This document shows positions 1 to 10,683 of a stretch of DNA of 64,000 nucleotides, piece after piece. Origin of the DNA: Eumeta japonica (Eukaryota; Arthropoda; Insecta; Lepidoptera; Psychidae). The DNA is taken from contig BGZK01000839.1 in NCBI GenBank assembly GCA_005406025.1, positions 186,001 to 250,000 of the forward strand. The letters run 5' to 3'. Below the pieces are notes generated by a model that ran no database searches, was not told the DNA's origin, and saw only the letters and a list, made by a program, of their open reading frames with translations. Each line of letters begins with the position of its first letter. Positions within the stretch are counted from its first letter, which is position 1. Position numbers and translations under genes: made by a program.

Positions 1-1325
1 TTGTCATTTTTCGTGTCCGTTTTTATAATTAATCATGTTTCGCTATTATACCTAGTATTATTATTATAAACTCATGCTTACTTCCCAAAGATTAGGTATA
101 GAGAATATAGATTTCCACATGGTTATGATCTTTGCTTATATCTCTAACTTCATTGACATCATCCATCAATTTTTTTATGCAAGCTCGTCGATGCTTACAA
201 TTTGGCCCTTTTTAATACGCAACCAATTTAGTCTGCATAGGATTTTCTAGGGCGAACCTTCCATTACACACATTCGCTCGACAAATCTGTTTTGTCAGTT
301 TACTTCCATTCATCTTTTCCAGATGACTGTACCACCGCAACGTACATTTTCTATTTTAATTAATCACTACTTCTTCAAAACCATCCCGCTCTCTCATGTC
401 ACTATTTCTACATATATTTTTTAAAAATGCTTCTCTCTTACTACGCAGAGATCGCATTTCCATCGCATTGACTCTACTTTTATTTTTGTTCCGCCACATC
501 CAACTTTTACTACCGTATAGAAGTTGTAAGGATCAGGACCCCATTACGGATAGCCAAACGCGCTTGTCGTGAGGCACTTCAACTATTCATAATAGCTGGC
601 AAGGTCCCACTCACTTTATTTCCCGCATTCACTTTCCTTTCAATATTTCCATCATGTTTACCGTCATTTATTAAAAAAACGATCAAGTATACAACTCTTT
701 CCCTTGTTCAACTTTGTTTCTTTTCTATATATATCGCATTCAGTCATGCTTTTTCTTTCAAACATCATGACCTTAATATTGCTGACATTTACTTTCATGC
801 TTCTTTTCTTAATAGTATCATTAATTTTCATTATCATCATCTGCAACTGGTACGTTAACGACGTAAGGCTACCTCGCCGTCGGCGTACAAGAGGCATTTG
901 ACATACGACTCATGTATTTTTAGTTCACAATCAAACTCTTTCAAATCATACAGACAGCTATCTATGCATAGGTTGGATAATCACGGTGAAGCTTCACATC
1001 TCTGACGCCTTTGTGGATGATAAACAAGTCAGTGCATACCCTCGAGGCTCTGTGAATACTCACACAATGGCTACTCACACAGTGAATGGATAGGGTTCTC
1101 TATGGACCATTCCTTTTCACTCTATCGTAAGGTTTTTTCAAATCTACGAAAACCTTTTGGCTCTTAACCAAAAACTTATCCGTAAACCCCATCCGTTTTC
1201 TAAATCCAAGATTGTTTTCATCATTATAGTGTCGTTTTATGAACCAGACCGACAAAATCCTTCTCTTCACTAAAAACGCAACAAACGTTATTAGCAATAG
1301 TTTATTTTTCTCTTTATGCACTAAG
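1..1325 (-). mobile_element. Degraded non-LTR retrotransposon (LINE), reverse transcriptase and C-terminal part
   Basis: Read on the minus strand, this stretch gives pieces of a LINE reverse transcriptase in the expected order. A block near 1130-1160 reads KVFVDLKKPYDRV, matching the 'F-D-K-A-Y-D-R-V' palm motif of the family. Near 400-480 it reads RVNAMEMRSLRSKREAF and then CRNSDMRERDGFEEVV, a C-terminal stretch typical of LINEs that are abundant in Lepidoptera. Stop codons and frame changes interrupt it throughout, so it is dead. It is cut by the window edge on its 3' side. It sits just upstream of the GH1 exon, probably inside that gene's last intron. The exact clade is uncertain (RTE-like is my best guess). 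Confidence 0.75.
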
Positions 1326-1552
1326 TTTTATTTATTATACCTAAATTACTGCATAAAACAATCATAAATTACAATTTATGATAAATAAATTCTAACTTAC
1401 TTTATGAAGTAGGACTATTACAATAGCCACAACAAAAAAAAAATAAGGATAGACTAGTCCAACGTAAAGAGAATAAAACACGGACTAGTCGCATACTATA
1501 TATTTGATTTTATTTCACTCGGCAACATTATGTATCTAAATGCACGTTACAG

Positions 1553-1769
1553 GTCCCGTTTCGGTCTTTATTATGTGGATTTCGAAAGCCCGAACAAGAC
1601 GCGCACGGCGAAGGCGTCCGCGCAGCTGTACTCGCGCGTGGTTGCGACGCGCCACCTGCCGGCCACCTTTAGGCCCGACGACTTCAGCGCCTTCAACGCT
1701 GCGCCGGCGCCTCTTCTCACGCCCGCGCTTTCATCTCTCGGAGCTATGCTGCTACGTGTCGTGGCATGA
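1553..1769 (+). CDS. Glycoside hydrolase family 1 (beta-glucosidase / myrosinase-like), last exon only
   Basis: This is the 3' terminal exon of a GH1 beta-glucosidase-type enzyme, which cleaves beta-linked sugars from glycosides. An acceptor (ttacag) ends at 1552. The exon then runs 71 codons to TGA at 1767-1769. It opens with SRFGLYYVDFESPNKTRTAK, the well-conserved C-terminal strand region of insect GH1 enzymes, followed by the usual 'KASAQLYSRVVATRHLP' helix. The last 20 or so residues (APAPLLTPALSSLGAMLLRVVA region) are hydrophobic, which suggests a GPI-anchor signal, as in some insect gut GH1 proteins. It is GC-rich against AT-rich surroundings. The catalytic exons are not in the window, and a LINE fills the DNA upstream. 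It could be an intact gene running off the left edge or an orphan exon. It converges on the sugar transporter at 1922. Confidence 0.75.
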
Positions 1770-1921
1770 TCATCCCTTATGTTTAATATTTTTTTTTGTA
1801 AAAAATCGGCACAAGTAAGGAGTTATACTAGATATTAAATTAAGTATATTAAATCCTTTAACTTAGTTTGTTCTCCTTCTACCTTTAGATTCGACAATAT
1901 TCGATATAATTTTAGCGATTG
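1770..1921. terminator. Shared 3' end region between convergent GH1 and transporter genes
   Basis: Only 152 bases separate the stop codon of the GH1 exon (+) from that of transporter A (-). On the plus strand, ATTAAA poly(A) signal variants lie at 1834-1839 and 1848-1853. On the minus strand, an ATTAAA lies at about 1781-1786 and a canonical AATAAA at about 1565-1570, inside the GH1 coding exon. If the latter is used, the two transcripts overlap tail to tail. Confidence 0.35.
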
Positions 1922-4900
1922 TTAGTACTCGGACGCCATGAGCGTGTTCGAATTGTCCCGAACGACTTCGCGTCGCAATTGTGCTTGTATCGACGCGAAG
2001 GATTTTCCTTTAGTCTCTGGCAACGCCACCATCATGAACACCAAGCCGAGTAAGGAGAAAGCGCAGAATCCCCAAAACACGGTGTAGATGCCGCACATGT
2101 CCCCTACCACCTGTAACGCATGATATTGTCTATTAAATCTTATTATATTCATTATATTCTCGTTAAAGGTAAGACGTTATTATAAAATGTGAATTTCATA
2201 CACAACGCTTACGATTCGAACTTTATTTTACGTAACGCAACAGCTGTTCATAAAATATTACATTCATTTAGGGCACACCTTGTGCTCGAGTCATACATTA
2301 ATTTTGAAAACAAAGTCAAATTTTCGAGTTAATAAAATTTTATTAGTATTTATACAATACGAGTATACTAATTTAAAATTGACATACAATACATGATTTG
2401 ATGTCAATTTTAAATTAGACAGAACTATTAAAAATTAATATGTATCTTCTTATTGCAAACTATTTAATCTGTTCGCACTACAGCATGAATCTAGAAGTAA
2501 TAGCGATATTACTGAGTCAGGAATTCAAAATTTAAACATCATTTCATAACTTTATGAATTGCTTGATTCGTGTCTTTGGTTAAATTTAGATTATAATTAC
2601 CTGAAAAAGTTTCTGCACGGCGAACATGGCGATACCGGTGTAGATGTGAGCGATACAAGACGCGTATAATTTCACGTTGGTCGGGAACATTTCTCCGATG
2701 ATCACATACGGCACGGTCGACAACCCTATTGCATAGCACACGATGTAGATGAGGATAGCAGCCAGCGGTACCCAATGTAGATGCCCAACGGAATCCTTAT
2801 CAGCCGCTTGGAAGAAATAGTAGGTGCCCAAGGTGCCGTTCATCAAACCGACTCCGAGGGCGGACAGCAGCAGAAGGGGTTTCCGCCCAACTCTGTCGAC
2901 GAGGATGACGGACAGAACGCACGTACACACCTGTACTAATCCCAAAATCATGGATTGCTCGTGGGCTTCAAGTAGACCGTTGGTTTTACCGAAGATGTTT
3001 TGGGCGTAGGCCACGACGGCGGCGCTGCCGCACAACTGTTGTATGGTGAATATGCCGAGGCTGATCCACAAGGACTTCCTGTTGGTCGGCACCCGGACGA
3101 GATCGCACCATGTGCCACGATTTCTCATATCCTCTTGCACATTGATTTCTATGCTTTTAAGTTCAGTTCTAATGTCGCCTTGGCGTAATCTCCTTAGAGA
3201 TCTCTCTGCTCTTTCGGTGCGTTCAAATCTTAAATAGTAATAAGGAGACTCTGGCATAAAAATGAAGGTCACTACAAATAGTATCGGGAGTATCAAATTG
3301 ATAGAGGCAAGAGTGTGCATCTTCACGTACGGTCCTATACAATACTGGCTAAGAATACCGATCTGAAACAGACGAAATTTCAAAAATTACTATTGAATTA
3401 TAAAGATAACAAAAGTGGTTTTATTATTTTTAATTTAACAACATCGAAGAAAATATATTTGTTAGGTAGAAAATTTAAATGATACCAAAGTAGAATTTGA
3501 AGTTACCTAAATCAAACCTATTAATTTTTCTCATAACTTAAACCTCGCAAGTATAGATTAAAGCCCCATGGGTGTTCGTTTATTAATTTATATACGATGT
3601 ACAGAGTACGTTTATAAAATACATTCGCAGGTAGGGTGCGACGCTAAATGTGACAAGATGTGACAAGGGGGTCGGGGGTCTAGGAAAACGTGACGTTGGC
3701 AGTTCATCGAACAATTTTACTTTAAATTTTCTCTCAACGTTTTTTTTCGATTTTGTATTTATGCTACGATAGAAAGTCATTGGTTCCATATTTGCAAATA
3801 TGTAAATCATTTTATGCGTATATTTCCGTCACAGTAGCTTACAACTAGTTAGTTATATTTACTCGTGTTTGTTTTTCGACATCGGCGCTAGCGCTGCGGT
3901 CCTTCACAATCGATTCCTTTGTATCTTCAATACTTTAAAGAAAATCGCGCTTTCTCGCAACTCGTCGAGCTCGAGAGCTACTATGCATATTAGGGAATGA
4001 AAGAGCTGGTACAGAAAATGCAGAACGGACGGACGAAAATGAAATAAATATTAGTTTCGAAGATAAAGAAGAAGATACTACAACGCTGATTATGGTTATT
4101 TCTAAACATTTGCAAAATCCTTGGACTTTTAATAATTGACAAAATTGTTTTTTCGTTCGTAATTATTGGTATTTATTGATTTATTTAAGCGTTACTATTG
4201 TAAATGACAAATATTTTAAAATATCTAAATTGTTATACTATATTATGTACGCGGAGGTCTATAATACAAAGTTTATAGGGGATAGCAGAAAATGTGATGC
4301 AGTGTGACGTATGGGAAGGGGGTGTCTAAAGATGCAAAATTAAGAGTGATGACGTATTTTATGATCGGTCCCACAGTAATGCACGAAAAATGCCTATTTT
4401 ATTAATTTATTTAACATCATTTACTAAAAATCAGAGTAAAATAAAGACATTTTTTAATCTGTAAGTGTAAAGTTTACAGCAATATAAAATACGATCATTT
4501 AAATGAGAAAAATCATTACTATTCAATACAAATATATTACTAAGGAATAAGGTATTGTGCTTGTAGTGATAATTTTTTTATGTCTATTCAAGTTTTCAAT
4601 AGCTGAACAAAACTGAGACTTTATTAATATTATTTTAGTGAATAACCGACGAGAAAATTTCATTTCTGTGCATTGAAAATAAAAATTAAGATATGCAGTT
4701 AAATTAGCTATCGGATATCGTAATAATTAATAGGTAGAAGCAAACTAAGTAATGGAGAATTAATACAACAGCTATCATTACAGCGATAAATAAAGCCAGA
4801 CGACTCCAGCGATGACCCCGCGCAGATAAAGTTGACGTCGAACGATTTTCATTAAAAGGCCCGTTGTTCCGTTGTACGTTTTTTTATCACAAAAATATGT

Positions 4901-5400
4901 TTTTCATAATTCTGAGTACAGTGCTTATGTGATCACTTAAATATATAATCATTAAACGTTAAATAAATTCGTCGATGTCGCATCGAATAGAACACAACTT
5001 ACTTTGTTCATTAAAGTGATGAGCGTGGAAAGCGCCCCCCGCACCTCGTTGGTGGCGATCTCCCCCGTGTACATGGGGGCCACCGTGTACACGATGCCGT
5101 AGCCCAGGCCGGAGAACATTCGGGCGACGTAAAGCACCGGCACCGAATTGGCTACTATAATCAGCACCCAGCCGAGGATGAAAGGAACGGCTCCGAGGAG
5201 TAGGGTGGTTTTGCGACCGAAGCGGTCTGCGAAATAGGCGGACGGTACGGGCGTGAGCGCCGAACACAGGATCATGATGGAGACTATCCATGATCCCTGG
5301 TCGTGGCTTGTGGGTATTGTGCTTTTGTTCGACTGTAGGTAGGGAATTGTCGGCGAAGGCCAGCCGTAGCAGGTACCCGCTGTCGCGGTGATGAGAGTCG
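1922..5400 (-). CDS. Sugar transporter A, facilitated trehalose transporter Tret1-like (exons 2-4)
   Basis: This is a 12-helix major facilitator sugar porter of the insect Tret1-like group, expected in the plasma membrane for facilitated uptake of trehalose or hexose. The three supported exons are 5003-5400, 2601-3362 and 1922-2110, with GT-AG introns of phase 0 and a phase-1 acceptor at 5400. Joined to the candidate first exon they give 457 residues, near family length. Family motifs appear in order: GTCYGWPSPTIPYL in helix 1, DRFGRK after helix 2, GLGYGIVYTVAPMY..E....RG, PESP at about residue 178, QQLCGSAAVVAYAQ in helix 7, DRVGRKP, GEMFPTNVK and PETKGKSF at about residue 426. The stop TAA is at 1922-1924. 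No frame is broken. Substrate identity cannot be read from the sequence, and many Tret1-like proteins have unproven substrates. It converges with the GH1 exon on the other strand. Confidence 0.9.
3363..5002 (-). other. Intron of transporter A, no gene seen
   Basis: This intron lies between exons 2 and 3 and contains no supported coding sequence. Two short GC-rich stretches with 'tgtgac...gggggtc/tggggtgtcta' character (about 3640-3700 and 4280-4340) resemble each other and look like fragments of a dispersed repeat. The rest is AT-rich. Confidence 0.4.
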
Positions 5401-7736
5401 CTGGAATGACAAAAAAAACTTATTTAAAAATTGTTAAGTGAAACTAAAGTTTGATTAAGTCTTCTTTTTAAAGCTTTTTTTTAAGTTTACAAAATGATAT
5501 GTTAAATATGTTTAAATTTAATTGTAACAAGTCCATACATGGAGTGTTCATTTGAGGATAAATACCTTTTTCAATGTAGACCTATATCTAATAGGAAGGT
5601 ATATAAATTCTTAATATTTATTTAAATACTATAGAGGAATAAAAAACGGCATAACCGTGAGGTAATAGGGAAGGATTACTATTTTCCTATAAAGAATCAA
5701 TAATATATGACTTATTGACTTTATAACTGGAGATATTTTGTTGCATATCTTATTTTGTACGTAAGAATGAGATTGTATATTCATTTTTTTACATTATTTT
5801 CACATAAAGAAAAGGAAAACATTGTATGAGGTACTTGCTCAAAAAATATTATACCATTTTTATCGTATACAAAATGAGACTTCTGTGAAATAAAATGCTA
5901 ATAAGAGCGTATAAAACATTTTTAAAAGGAACATTTTAAAACATATGTAGTAGTAATTGTTTTATACGCCGGTACAACATCATAAAGTTTTTTGCCCGTA
6001 TCTACGTGTGTATAATTATGGAATATTTTATTCCTTACTCGTCATTAGATCCTTTAAACACGCGAGTGGCCTAACAAGTCCAATAATAGGGCAGTTACAA
6101 TCTCCTGTTAACCTTTTTGGTTAACATCTCATATTTGGATAGGTAATCGATACATTTGCGGAAGAGAAATATTGCTCAATTATGTCGTGTGCCAGAACGT
6201 ATGATGATATAGCGTAGGGTTTTTGATAGTCAACCAAAAACCTTAGCGTTGACATTTCAAATGCTATAATTTACAATATCCCACTCGAAATTTTTGGCAT
6301 CTAGAAGTTCGACAGCAGATTACAATCAAGGCCGATTACAGATTTCGTCTAAACTGCAGAAGTTTAGGACCTAAAAGAGCTAGGTAGGTAAATCCGTTAT
6401 TATATGCTTGGATTTATTTAAAAAATTGTATGAAAACATACATTCTAAATAGGAAAATACATTTTTCACAATATTCAAAAAGGGACTATGCTCAAGAAAA
6501 AAAATCTTCATAAAACAGAATCTAGAACGGCTGTTAAATAAATATTTTTCATGATGTTTTTTAACGTTTTTAATAGAGTTTTTTTTAATGTAATTTGACT
6601 GTTGGATTGGCGCAGTTGATAGTGTGACCCTATCGGCCAAGACAAACATTTATTTGATTAAAAATTTATGTTTATCTTGAGTCTGATATTCCTATATATT
6701 ATGTATATGTATTTACAAAAAAAAAACATAAATAGTATATAAGAATTCTATCTAATATCCATAACACAAGTCTACTTATTTAGTTTGGAACCTGATGGGC
6801 GCTGTGTGTCCAAAGGTATAATTAAAACAAAATGGATATGTATAGAGTATATAAATAAGTTTCGCAGATTTAGTTTCTTCTTCAATAAAGATCAAATAGA
6901 TAAATTCTCATCTTTGACGGAAAATTCATGCAATCAAACGATAATAAGGAGCCGTATACTTAGTCACAAGATAAACAGAAATAAATAGCTAATTTTCCTC
7001 CGACAATAAGTATCGTCAATAACATGGATTTTCCGAGAAGGCTTTGTTAAGAATTTCTCATTGAATGCTCTTTAATTCGTTATTACTGAGTTGTTTTGTT
7101 TTAGAGATTATTTGTAAAATTAGGTGGAAGCATTTTTTAGAACTAGGGATTTGTAAATTTACAACGATGGTCTGGCTTTTGGTTTTCATATAACAAAACG
7201 CTTAAGCCTATATTATGACAAAATATATATCATATTGTTACGTGGACGCCGCCTTTTAAATATCCATGATTGTAATTGAAGTTAATTTACTCACGATCTT
7301 TATGTATTTTTGTTAACTGTAACATTTCCAAGGCATAAACTAGTACAATAAGAACAAATCTATCACGATGTATTTACAGGTTTAAATAAAATATAAATAA
7401 AATTTGCATATATTGAAGTAGAAGAATATGTGAATTGTGAAGTTTATCTGCGTACGTCTAATGGTAATTAACGAGGATCGTTGACCTGCATTCGTATTCT
7501 CGGTCTATGCCACAGAATATGCGTGTCCGACGAGATGCCGCGCTCCTTGAAAATCCACATTCGAGCTGGCGGTTGACATACATGTTACATTATCGCGACG
7601 CGGTTTTGTTTAAAAATCAGTGGATAAACGTCTTATAAACATGCGGCGACCTCGAAGAAAAAAAAATTTGAAGACGCAAAGTAGACGTCGGCGTAGCGCT
7701 ATATGATTCATATCGGTCATTATCGTTAATTATTTA
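5401..7736. other. Probable first intron of transporter A, no gene seen
   Basis: This is AT-rich DNA upstream of exon 2. I see only scattered short open frames without family resemblance, and a small 8-bp hairpin at about 6108-6125 (tgttaacc...ggttaaca). If the exon at 8673 is right, all of this is intron. Confidence 0.4.
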
Positions 7737-7946
7737 TTATTTACTGCGCAGCAGAGCTGCCTTGAACGGTGGAAGCCGTTCGAAGTCACAGAAGAAGTTC
7801 GAAGTCGGAGGCGGCACGACTTCTTGGGTTACGGCAGGCAGGATGATATCGTTATCTCGTTCTCGCCGTTCAGGGATGTTGCACTCTGTTCTCGCTACCT
7901 GAGCCGTTGCGAACAGCCCCGCCACAAAAACAATATTGTGCAACAT
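7737..7946 (-). CDS. Possible small secreted protein, 69 residues, unrecognised
   Basis: This is an open frame of 69 codons on the minus strand. It starts MLHNIVFVAGLFATAQVA, a convincing signal peptide, and then runs as a short charged and proline-bearing chain with two cysteines (in TECNIPE and NFFCDFE). Its GC content is higher than its surroundings, and an AATAAA follows directly after the stop (about 7730-7738). A TATA-like stretch lies about 60 bases upstream of the ATG. It would lie inside the first intron of transporter A, on the same strand. I do not recognise a family. It could be a real small gene or a chance frame. Confidence 0.35.
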   Translation of the reverse strand: MLHNIVFVAGLFATAQVARTECNIPERRERDNDIILPAVTQEVVPPPTSNFFCDFERLPPFKAALLRSK

Positions 7947-8672
7947 TTACACGTTTTTATAGTTTAATGCCGACGCTACATTGTTTATTCTAACCATTGC
8001 TATAAAGATATACAGACACGCTATTATTACTTGAGTAAATAACATACAAAAAAAAATCTGTAATTACTATTTAGTGGGCATAATAAAAAATATATAACTA
8101 TTTTATTCTACTTTTATTTTAAGCGTTGTCATTTATTATTAATATCTTTTTTTTCTTTACTGGTGTGTAAGTCTTGTTATTACACGCGTAATCATATCAT
8201 TTATTCTGTTTAGGTATTTAAATGATGGATAAATGCCTGTTTCCATATCACAGATCTTTTTTAATAATTGTTGATTACAAAAAGCTGAAAATTAAACTGG
8301 CCGTCGCGATGACCACAGAACGTATTTTTAAGATGCACAAGACGAATTTAGAAATAATTAGACTTATCGTTATTCGTGTCGGAAGTCAAAGACGTTAAAA
8401 CAAGAAGCGAATGCAAGATCCGTAAATATTAATACTATACTTTTTATACACTGACTAGCTCACATTATGTATTGAAAAACTTTTGAAAACAGCTATCCTT
8501 TTACGTAAGTTATATTCAAAAGCCCTAAGTTAGTGATGCGAACAAATTACAAAACGTACCTAGTGATACGCTTTATTTATAAGAGCTATTATTAACATCC
8601 TAAAGCATTTTTTTTTTCATAAAATATAAATATTAAAATATCTGAGACTGATCACGGAAGTCCAACACACAC

Positions 8673-8697
8673 CTGTCCAGTTGTTATCTGAATTCAT
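8673..8697 (-). CDS. Candidate 25-nt first coding exon of transporter A
   Basis: On the minus strand an ATG at 8697 opens MNSDNNWT plus one extra base, followed by a GT donor (gtgtgt) at 8672. Its phase (one base left over) fits the acceptor at 5400 exactly and gives MNSDNNWT-A-TLITATAGTCYGW, with helix 1 starting at once. The implied intron is about 3.3 kb. The donor is only moderately good, and Tret1-like proteins often have a longer 'RQYLA'-type N-terminus, so another upstream exon is possible. No clear TATA box precedes it. Confidence 0.45.
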
Positions 8698-9370
8698 CTC
8701 TAGTCTAGCGATGGCGTGTTTACTTGTTTACGAAGATCAAATTTAAAAATAACTGCGCGTGTGGACATCGTTTTGTCATTTTCAGTGAAACTAGATTATG
8801 TTTTTTAGTATGAAATGACATTACAATCTCACAATTTACTTTGAACTTAGGTAAACTTACAGAACAAGCTATTTATCTTATCTATAAAATATTGCACGAC
8901 CTCGTTCTAGTAAATTAATAGAATGAATGAATTCTCGGATTTTATTGCTATGTGTAATGAGTAATATTTATTTTTTCTATCGATGTATATAGACAGTCGT
9001 AGTAAAAATATTGTAAAAAGTTCCAACATTTTACATGTGTTGTCTGAGTGGTCACGACAGTCACCTATACATACTTTTCTAGATAGATTAGATGGTAGAT
9101 TAGAATCAAATTGAGGTAAATTCGTTTAGATGTATACCAAGGGAGTTCAAATTCTATACGCACGTTTCTTTATTCTAAACGGGTTACGCGTCACCGCATG
9201 CTAATACACTATATTTTAAATTTAATTCAATTGCAACATTATTAATGTTTTATTTAAACGGAAAGTTTTAAATTTTGCAATTCAATCATTAATATGTACA
9301 TTACTTTTTATTTAAAATTTGCCATAAGCTTGCGCAGCCCACTATGGGTTTCGTATATGAACTATATATA
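8698..9370. other. Possible upstream region of transporter A
   Basis: AT-rich sequence next to the candidate first exon. No clear core promoter can be pointed out. The first 100 bases contain cacgcgcagtta and an upstream ATG in another frame. Confidence 0.25.
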
Positions 9371-9990
9371 TATTTATCTAGCTTTTTACCCATGGTTTCG
9401 CCCGCATGGAGATAGAACGTTTTTCCTTCATCAATCGATATTTATTGTTAATTAAAATCTCAAACCAGCTTCCAACTCCGATTAATGACACTGATCTTGA
9501 ATACGATTCCGGTTACGTTATAGATGCCAATCCCGGTTCCATACTCCAATGTGACCCTGGTCACATTCCTTTTAAATTTTGGTCCCGGTTTCGGTTCTGC
9601 ATTCTGATCCCCGCCGGGCTTTAAATTTAGCTCCCGCTACCGATTATTTGGACGAAGACGGAACAAATGCTGTGTCAAGGTAAAATATAGGCTATATTAC
9701 TCGGGAACAGTGTAGCACTCTATGAGAATTTTTTGAGAATCGGTCTAGAAGTTCGTTTTAATAGTAGAACTATGCGAATGAAGTCAGGGACAAATGCAAG
9801 TAGGTCCACAAAAGTATACCTGTATATGAATACAACGTTGCGTAAAATTTTAAAACGATCGGCAAAGAACTTTAGGAGATTTGTGATTATGAACAAACGA
9901 ACATTAAATTTTTATATACATAAATTTTGGCTTGGAGTGCCGATGTATGTGAAAACCAGACCGATATTAATGATTTTACTTTTTAAATAA
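9370..9990. repeat. Dispersed repeat with 'CCGGTTCC' minisatellite core
   Basis: It begins with 'agctttttacccatggtttcgcccgc', the reverse form of an end sequence that is common in lepidopteran repeats. Between about 9500 and 9650 it carries a degenerate series of 'gattccggttac / tcccggttcc' units. It goes on to 'ggctatattactcggg...gagaatcggtctag', another hallmark of this repeat class. Open frames here are by-products of the repeat. Confidence 0.6.
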
Positions 9991-10108
9991 TAGTTTACTT
10001 TCTAGTATTGTATGATGGTAAAACAACGTATGAATAATAATTATTATCGAACATATTTGCTGCAATGATGAGGAATATCATTGATCGATGTTAATTATGT
10101 TGATAATC

Positions 10109-10130
10109 ACCATAGTGATTTCACTATGGT
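10109..10130. repeat. Short perfect inverted repeat
   Basis: The ten bases accatagtga are followed by two T's and the exact reverse complement tcactatggt. This is a small perfect hairpin with no known function. Confidence 0.6.
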
Positions 10131-10544
10131 TAATATTTAAGGAGAACATTTTATATCGCGACAATAGTATGTCACGTTTTATTTTGGACTTCAACGACTT
10201 ATTTCAGTGCAATTCTCATCAATAATCATATGACATATTAGTAATTTTATGTATTGCACGAAGAAATTGGAGATAAAAACCAAAATAAAACCGAAACAAA
10301 TTAAAGTTTATTACCATTGAGAATACCTACGTATTCCACTATTTTAACGAAAAAAAAAACACAGAAATAGATTATTTTAAAAGATACAATGAAAGAAAGA
10401 AATACAAGTGCAAAGAGTTAATACACTACGACAAGCTCTAACTATGACTAACAAAACGCACCGCACATAAGTTGTGATTAAGAACAGTAACTATTACCAC
10501 GAAAACATTGCCAACAACATAATCTAACTGTCTACTACGAGAGC

Positions 10545-10683
10545 AGAGGTTGGCGTCGCGAGCGCACGCGCCGCTAACGGTTATCGAGACGGGGGAACTC
10601 TTATCGCCGACCAGTGGAAACTTCTGGACACTTCACGCGATCAGAAAGTTCCGTTAGCGATTTGTCTAAGATTATGGTTATCG
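10545..10683. promoter_or_regulatory. GC-rich island with three TTATCG (GATA-type) sites
   Basis: A GC-rich patch in AT-rich DNA. TTATCG occurs at 10581, 10601 and 10678, in a form that fits GATA-factor binding in reverse. The nearby gggggaactc and its near reverse gaaagttcc resemble Rel-type sites only loosely. No transcript start can be assigned, so regulatory function is inference. Confidence 0.25.

Noticed and set aside
1540..1818. 92-codon plus-strand frame overlapping the GH1 exon
   Set aside because: It is the GC-rich GH1 exon read in another frame. The GH1 frame shows family motifs and this one does not.
2111..2152. Start of the last exon of transporter A at an upstream ATG (2152)
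   Set aside because: A ttacag acceptor ends at 2111, and homology to transporter B begins exactly after it. The upstream codons are intron.
4959..5291. 110-codon minus-strand frame
   Set aside because: It is a shifted frame of transporter A exon 2.
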